A DNA stretch of 64,000 nt from Anisus vortex (Eukaryota; Mollusca; Gastropoda; Planorbidae). The translations under genes were made by a program, and so were the position numbers. Location of the stretch: assembly GCA_949126835.1 (NCBI GenBank), contig OX421503.1:5171457-5235456 (forward strand), written 5' to 3'. Below the pieces are notes generated by a model. That model was not told the DNA's origin. It did not search any database and saw only the letters and a program-made list of their open reading frames with translations. Each line of letters begins with the position of its first letter. Within the stretch, counting starts at the first letter, position 1. Positions 58,426 through 64,000 of the stretch are shown one piece after another.

Positions 58426-60164
58426 TACACACGCTCAGGGGAGACACCTACGAGGTATACGCTAAACTAAGCCCCTCCGATCAGGACCCATATATACAAC
58501 TCAAAAATGCCCTGCTTAACAAATTTGAGTTAAACGCACGGGCGTTTCAGAGTATGTTCAGGTCAGCCAGGCTAGAAGAGGGGGAGTCAGTCAGAGAGTT
58601 GGTAGACAGGCTAAGGAAATACCTTAACAAATGGATTGAATTAGCAGATCAGGATAGGACATATGAAGGCCTAATTGATCTGATCCTGTCAGAGCAGTTA
58701 CAATCTCTCATGCCCAGAACCGTAAAAACGTTCTTAGCCGAATGGGGTTTAGAGGGGCTAAACGAAATTATCGTTTCCGCCGATCGATATATGTTGGCCC
58801 ACAAGGATGAGTTTGCCAACCCCCCCTCTCACCCACCTCACAATAGGCAGGAGAAAAACAAAGAGGAGTCGTACAGGCACAAAACCCCGAAAGGCCCACC
58901 CGCTCCCCAGCAACGCACGCCCCATTTCGGCCAACATCGGCCCCAAAATCTACGTGGAGAACCCCGTCCCACTGGGCCCACAAATCCGCCAGCTCACGAG
59001 AAAAACCGAGGCGGCCCCACCCCTTTCTTCCCCTCAGGAGCGTTCTGTGCTCTGACACCTACCATGCATTCGGGACAAGACTCTACTAACGGTCTGTCGG
59101 AGCAAGAGGCAGAAACGCCCTACCCCCGCTACTTTACACCTGAGTACGCCGAGCACGTAGGGCGCCCCGTTACGTACGAAGACGGGCGCCACCCTACACC
59201 CCCTCGAACGGTAAGCCAAGAGCGGCCGCGAGGAGAACTCAACACCCGTCAGCCCGCTCTACTGGGTTTCGCCGCCGCGATTTACCCAGGTGGCGCCCCA
59301 GGCTCCGGGCCCTTGAACCGGACCCATAGCAACTCTACGGAGAAACTTAATATCAATAATCAACTCGCCTCATATTTGTTCGACACGGGCTGTGAGTTAG
59401 AAGGCATAGCCAAACGGGCATATATCCGCGACTCCGATTTCACCGGGGACACTGTCCAAATTCAGAGCATATGGGGCCAAGTGGAAACGCTCCCCACGGC
59501 ATTAGTGCACATTGAATCAGCCCAATTTACCGGGTTAGCGACATTAGCAGTGCGAGAAGACCTGCCGTATGATGTCATTCTAGGCAAGAGGTACTTTACC
59601 CCATGTCACTATGGATCCCCACCTTCCCACGCGTCGGTGGCCGCCCGCACACACCCCGAACATAGCGCCACCCAGCCGACCTTAAACCCGTCCCATCAAG
59701 AATTCCTGAAGGCCCAACAGGAGGACCCTACCCTAAAAAGGCTGCTAAACGAAGCAAAGACCTATCAAGGGCAACCAAGATCAGCAGGCCACTACTCACT
59801 CAAGAGACAGCTGTTATACCGCCAGGTGCCCCTACCAGATGGGACAATAAGAAATCAATTAGTAGTCCCCTCCCCCTACCGTAAGCAAGTGATAGAGGCC
59901 GCTTATGACTCCGTCGGGCGGAGTCGTCGGGGCCAGAATGCCACTCTCACTAAGATAAAACATTACTACTTCTGGCCAGGCATGCATGTGGGAGTAAACC
60001 GCCACCTGCGCAAACTCACGACACGGCACTACGACACCCCACCCGTACTGTTATCACAGCAGCCGGAGGGGGGAACTCCATTTCAAGGGGTCCCCATAGA
60101 CCTCGGGGGACCATTCAAACGGACATGGAACAGAAATAACAGACTGGTAGCCAATAGACAATAG
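58290..60164 (+). pseudogene. Element D capsid-protease-integrase remnant
   Basis: The frame is shifted by -1 against the N-terminal Gag ORF and has no ATG of its own near the start. The SCAN-like capsid, FRSARLEEGESVRELVDRLR then LIDLILSEQLQSLMPR, matches the SCAN pattern well. A Pro-rich spacer lacks a zinc knuckle. The protease has YLFDTGCE and LPYDVILGKRYF. The integrase N-terminus has KIKHYYFWPGM, but its zinc-binding His/Cys are largely replaced. The frame ends after a VPIDLGGPF stretch. Integrase directly follows protease. Confidence 0.85.
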
Positions 60165-60258
60165 ACATACTTTTCTCTCGTTGGTTTCGCCTAGCATAGG
60201 ATTAATACCGTAAGTTTATAGTAAAACAGACAATTGCACGCCTGATCAATTGTCTCGT

Positions 60259-60272
60259 AAAAGGGGGGATGG
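60259..60272 (+). promoter_or_regulatory. Polypurine tract of element D
   Basis: AAAAGGGGGGATGG immediately before the 3' LTR. Confidence 0.8.
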
Positions 60273-61241
60273 TGTGGTAAACTCACTAGAAGCGCCAACC
60301 GCTCAGTCTGGTGCCATGGCATTTATTCACAATGGCTCCAACCTATAAACTACAATTAATCCTCGCTCATTGCGGTGCTCACCAATGAATGAAGAATGTG
60401 TGACTGTATTTGTATCTTGTACCTTTATTTTGTATATATGAATGTACTTACTCTCTTCTATAACTGTTGTACATGCATCAATATATATATATATTCCTTG
60501 TATTATTATCATACAAGCTTAGTTATCTGCCCTTGTATATATTTAACATGTTTACACTCACCTTGTATGTACAGTCTAAACCCCCCCACCCTCGCCAAGC
60601 CCTCCCTTTGATCCCCCTCTCGGCTACTGACCACTGGTCAAGATAAGCAACTTGCGTCTACACGCGAAATCTATTACAGTCGGCCCAGGTGGCCAGGGAA
60701 ACCCCTCCCCCAAACTCTTCCCCCGTAAACTGACACATACGCAACAGCCCTCGTCGGTATGTATGGTATCAAAGAGATTTTGTATCCCTCCCCCGACCGC
60801 CCTCTTCTCCCCCCTCCCCATTGCCCCTACCCCCACAGAGGGCACTTCTTGGTTTAAGAGAGAAATAAGAAACGGGTATTGGGGCCTTAGACTCGGAATG
60901 AAACAGTCCAGTCTTCGGTCGATCCAAATATATATACTGTTTACACTGTAAATTTGTGTTATGGATTAACTTCTGCTATCTATCGTTTATGCCTAAATAA
61001 ACCGGATTTGAAACTCATCCCAGCATTGAGTCAATCATTGTTCTTGTGTCTGCTCATATACTAGCACTCGTGTCAGATAGTAGTAAAAATTACTCTATTC
61101 AATAGGCTTACAGCACCCGCCAGCCAAGCGGGATAACGGACTAAAATATAAATAATTCTAAGGCCCAAACTTCACTGTGACATCATAATAATCAGCCTCT
61201 ACACGAGCCAAATAACCACGTAGAGTGCCCGCCACGCTACA
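60273..61241 (+). repeat. 3' LTR of element D
   Basis: 969 bp, nearly identical to the 5' LTR. It carries AATAAA where the 5' copy has AATAGA (about 60996-61001). Confidence 0.94.
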
Positions 61242-61334
61242 CAAGGTTTCTGGTGATTTAAGCCATACAAAAAAACTAGTATAAGGACTACGATTTTCTG
61301 TCACGAAACACTTATACAAATACATTTGAAATGT

Positions 61335-61340
61335 TTTATT
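61335..61340 (-). terminator. Poly(A) signal overlapping the stop of gene 3
   Basis: AATAAA on the minus strand overlaps the TAA stop (GAATAAA). The 3' UTR must therefore be very short, or another signal lies beyond the element D insertion. Confidence 0.55.
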
Positions 61341-61568
61341 CAAAGTGTATATCATGAGTTGGAAGCAAATACTTTTCCTCACTGCATTTGCCATGCTTTA
61401 GCACAATGCCTAAAGACTCAAGGGTATCATCAAGATCTTTGCTCTCTTGTTCTAAATTTTCTACATGAAAAAGTGTTGTATCACTCAAGTTTTCTTTTGT
61501 GGTAAGATAAGTCTCTGTATATTCCAATCTAGTGTACTTGTCTAAGTTTTCACTGATACAACATTTCC
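61336..61568 (-). CDS. Receptor gene 3, cytoplasmic tail exon
   Basis: After TTTTTTCTAG, phase 1 in, 77 codons including stop. It encodes a tail with CCISENLDKYTRLEYTETYL and SEEKYLLPTHDIHFE. Contains YTRL (a YxxL/YxxPhi motif) and several other tyrosines, possible sorting or phosphorylation sites, but no canonical paired ITAM. Unlike gene 1, the tail is a single exon with unrelated sequence. Confidence 0.75.
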
Positions 61569-61986
61569 CTAGAAAAAAAAAACACAAATGTGTAAAAAAC
61601 AAGAACGAAGAAAGATAGATGACCTACATTTTAACTGGTTATAAAAAAAGGAACATAACTAAACAAATTGGCCTATATGATAAAACCTATTCTGTCTTGG
61701 ATGTGAACCCAGCTATTTCAAGCATCAGTTAAAGTGTTTCACCAAAGAACCATATTACAGGATACATCCAGTTTATGCTTATTGCTGCATATTTACACAT
61801 CTTTTACACAATTGAATGCCACCTCCGTTTCTAAATTCTTCTACTAAGTTCAGAAAAATTACACAGGAATGGAACCCAAAAAATCTTTAGAAAAAACAAT
61901 AGCTGCAAGTTTACCCCATCTTATGTTGAACACAGCATAAACATCTTTGAAAACTAAATTGTATCAATAAAAAAAGTGAATCTTAC
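61569..61986 (-). other. Gene 3 intron, no feature seen
   Basis: AT-rich intronic DNA between TM and tail exons. Confidence 0.5.
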
Positions 61987-62115
61987 TTGTGATTCTAAAG
62001 ATTCCAAATAGAACAATCAGCAGAAGAAAATGAATCAGAGCTACACAAACTATGATAAACATTACTTTTGTTGTTAAGTTGGCACCTTTCGTTTCATCTC
62101 CTTCTTTTGGAAGAA
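61987..62115 (-). CDS. Receptor gene 3, transmembrane exon
   Basis: A 129-nt exon between TTCAAATTGTAG and GTAAGA, phase 1 to 1. Stalk with a sequon (ANLTTK), then a hydrophobic helix VMFIIVCVALIHFLLLIVLF and a basic end (GIFRIT). Same phases and position as the gene 1 exon 3570-3671. Confidence 0.78.
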
Positions 62116-62876
62116 CTACAATTTGAAAAGAAAAAGAAACCTTTGTTGGCTGCGTTGACAATTAGGCTTATTTTCTGTTATTTTATCTTAAATTTTACAT
62201 ATAAGTACTCCTTCTTTACAGAAGGTTATTACGTCTTACGCTTATTTATGGTTTGAGTCTAGTGTTGCATTTTTTAAAATGGATATGAATTGATGTTTAG
62301 TTGTTGGTTTCCCTGGTCGGATCAGTCAACCCATTATTATCCCGATGCTACTCGGGAAGAAATGACTTATATTTGTTTTTGTCAATGGAATGAGAGATAT
62401 GTTTTTATCCTTTTGTATTCCTGTGTATTTTATAATATTGTTGTGTTGTAATTATAAGATTTTATACTAATGTTATTGTTATTACGTTTTTTTAGCCCTT
62501 TCTTTCTGTAGAGTTTCTACATATTATAATGAGTTAACTATTGGTGCTATAGTTATCATTAGAAACTCTTAACTAGTAATGAAACTTGCGTTTTTTATTT
62601 CTGACTTTGCGCTAAGCTTAGTTTTTTTTTTTGCAAAAGTTTTCTCTAGTTATTCTCAATGTTAATCGAAAATGTTTACACCCTAAAATATGATAATTAA
62701 ACTAAACCCTATTTTAGTCAAATCCTAAACGATATCTGGCTGTATCTAGATGACAAAGTCTAAGATTCATTAATTTTGTTTCCCATATAGCAATCACAAA
62801 AGGTCATGAACTTTAAAATCTGCATACATTTTCCTACTTACCACTGTACAGATCATACGTTAGCTTTTGAACCTAC
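62116..62876 (-). other. Gene 3 intron, no feature seen
   Basis: AT-rich, no exon or transposon recognised. Confidence 0.45.
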
Positions 62877-63087
62877 CATAATACCCCGAGACTGTTTTCT
62901 TCACGGCATACATCAAGTCGCTGTCACTGCCAGTGACATTTGGGTTGACGTTGACAACGATGGTGTAATTAGACAAGAAAGACAGAGCGGGCAGAGTAAG
63001 TGCACACACACTCTTAAAATACAGACGGTCGTTGTCAAGATACTCATGAAAGTACTCGATACTTTTTAATTCAGGTTCCAAATCCAT
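62877..63087 (-). CDS. Receptor gene 3, membrane-proximal ectodomain exon (B type)
   Basis: A 211-nt exon after CTTCCTTAG, donor GTAGGT, phase 0 to 1. Encodes LKSIEYFHEYLDNDRLYFKS, then SNYTIVVNVNPNVTGSDSD with two sequons, and one cysteine. Same class as 1415-1616, 29231-29423, 19616-19829 and 18075-18282. Upstream exons of gene 3 must lie beyond the window. Confidence 0.72.
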
Positions 63088-63508
63088 CTAAGGAAGTGCA
63101 AGAAAATTGAAATCTTTAATGATAAGAAATTATGAGTTGTGTTATAAAATTACAGAAGTTCCATTGAATATTTTGTGAAGAAAAAAGAAAAAAATAATAG
63201 AAAAAAGTTAAGTTTTCATTTTTTTAAAAGACCATTTTAATCCTTAATAAAAAAGCTTATTATGTATTTTAACTATATCTTAAAAGGAGGATTGTGTATT
63301 TATAACAATATCATTCTACTATTTTATTCCTAACCCATTCCTGATAAAAGGACCCACCTGGGCTGGGATGACAAAAAATAGCTATTCAGAAATGTTATTA
63401 CAATTTTTTGAATTTTATACTATTTAAGTAGGAGATTTAATTTCGGCATGAAAATATTCTGGTTGAAATTTGTTGAAAGCTATTTGAAATAAAATGTTTG
63501 GCTTAGGC
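63088..63508 (-). other. Gene 3 upstream intron, no feature seen
   Basis: AT-rich DNA without exon signals. Confidence 0.4.
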
Positions 63509-63666
63509 CAGGCGTTGGAAACATTTTGATAATAGTGTACCAAAGGAGTATATCAAATTCAACCAGTCTTTTCTTGTAGAAGAGACTTAAATTGCCTTTT
63601 TGGGGGTATTTTAAAAGCGCTGCGTGTGCCAGGTATGGCACGTGTGCCGTAGTTTGCCGACCCCTG
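63509..63666. mobile_element. Short hAT-like MITE
   Basis: Ends CAGGCGTTGGAAAC and GTTTGCCGACCCCTG are imperfect inverted repeats of the hAT CAGGGGT type. Flanking 8-mers match poorly, so it is an old copy. Confidence 0.6.
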
Positions 63667-64000
63667 ACTTAAATAAAAGAGTTTTTTTTTATTTTTTATA
63701 AATGTTACATCTTTTATATGCCGGACAAGAAGCAAATTATTAATTTGTCGATAATATAATATTTATTAGCTTTCTGGAATGTCTGCTTTCTCAAATGTAT
63801 ACGTAAATGATTGCCGAAAGGTCGTGAGTTCAAATCGTTGTTTTTACAATTTTTTTTCTGAAATGTCTCATGTCTTGGTCGTAATTTTTTGCGTTAGGCT
63901 ACTAGTTAAAATGCTGACAAGCCTGTTTATTTAATCTATTTGTTTGATGAGTTGCTAAATTGCCTAGTCCTCATATTATTGTTGAAGATAAGTAAGACTT
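63667..64000. other. No feature seen
   Basis: AT-rich end of the window. Confidence 0.4.

Larger units (their letters stand above)
56026..61241 (+). mobile_element. LTR retrotransposon D, Gmr1-like, defective
   Basis: 5,216 bp. LTRs of 968 and 969 bp (56026-56993, 60273-61241), nearly identical. Exact 5-bp duplication CAAGG (56021-56025, 61242-61246). An 18-nt primer-binding site matching the tRNA-Pro 3' end at 56996-57013. Gag with coiled coil and SCAN-like capsid, protease, damaged integrase start, and polypurine tract AAAAGGGGGGATGG at 60259-60272. No RT or RNase H. Inserted just beyond the 3' end of gene 3. Confidence 0.94.

Overview
The window looks like AT-rich intergenic and intronic DNA from a mollusc, most likely a heterobranch gastropod. 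This is inferred from the spliced-exon style, the mixture of LINE tails ending in (ATT)n, tRNA-like SINEs, hAT relics and LTR elements, and a layout reminiscent of the polymorphic transmembrane receptor clusters reported in Biomphalaria. No search was run, so the species is not established. There are no bacterial or viral operons. Host protein-coding content is a small part of the window. All exon borders were placed by eye from AG/GT signals and phase continuity.

Host genes. I reconstruct parts of three related single-pass membrane receptor genes built from interchangeable exon modules. Gene 1 (+ strand, 5' end outside the window) gives the membrane-proximal ectodomain exon at 1415-1616, the transmembrane exon at 3570-3671, a 42-nt cytoplasmic exon at 4866-4907, and two further tail exons ending near 11586. 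Gene 2 (- strand) starts with a signal-peptide exon at 38036-38111 and runs through ectodomain exons down to 16375. It encodes two Ig-like domains, each split over two phase-1 exons, alternating with an A+B two-exon module. Its transmembrane exon was not found. Gene 3 (- strand, 5' end outside the window) shows a B exon at 62877-63087, a transmembrane exon at 61987-62115 and a 77-codon tail exon at 61336-61568. Exon phases are the same across paralogues (A 1-0, B 0-1, Ig halves 1-1, TM 1-1), so modules can be swapped, duplicated or alternatively spliced. Gene 2 carries two B exons (19616-19829 and 18075-18282) that can each follow the same A exon in frame but cannot be used in series, which suggests mutually exclusive splicing. 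Genes 1 and 2 converge near 12-14 kb.

Mobile DNA. Most of the rest is transposons. Three nearly complete LTR elements with target-site duplications are present: A (29559-36389, - strand, inside an intron of gene 2), B (44782-51238, - strand, inside an 18-bp minisatellite) and D (56026-61241, + strand, next to the 3' end of gene 3). A fragment, C, lies at 26075-27803. In all four, integrase follows protease, and in A the start of reverse transcriptase lies after integrase. This is the Ty1/copia-like order of the Gmr1-type Ty3/gypsy elements. All four lack most or all of RT-RNase H. Two more LTRs related to A lie at about 28440-29022 and 52223-52530. hAT-type DNA transposons with 8-bp target duplications are numerous (5111-6614, 7425-7770, 39995-41948, 42106-42487, 54284-54498, probably 42711-44184), some nested. 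LINE fragments of several families and tRNA-derived SINEs fill introns and flanks.

The most interesting system here is the modular Ig-type receptor cluster, with in-frame exchangeable exons and apparent alternative exons, in a neighbourhood heavily reshaped by Gmr1-like retrotransposons.
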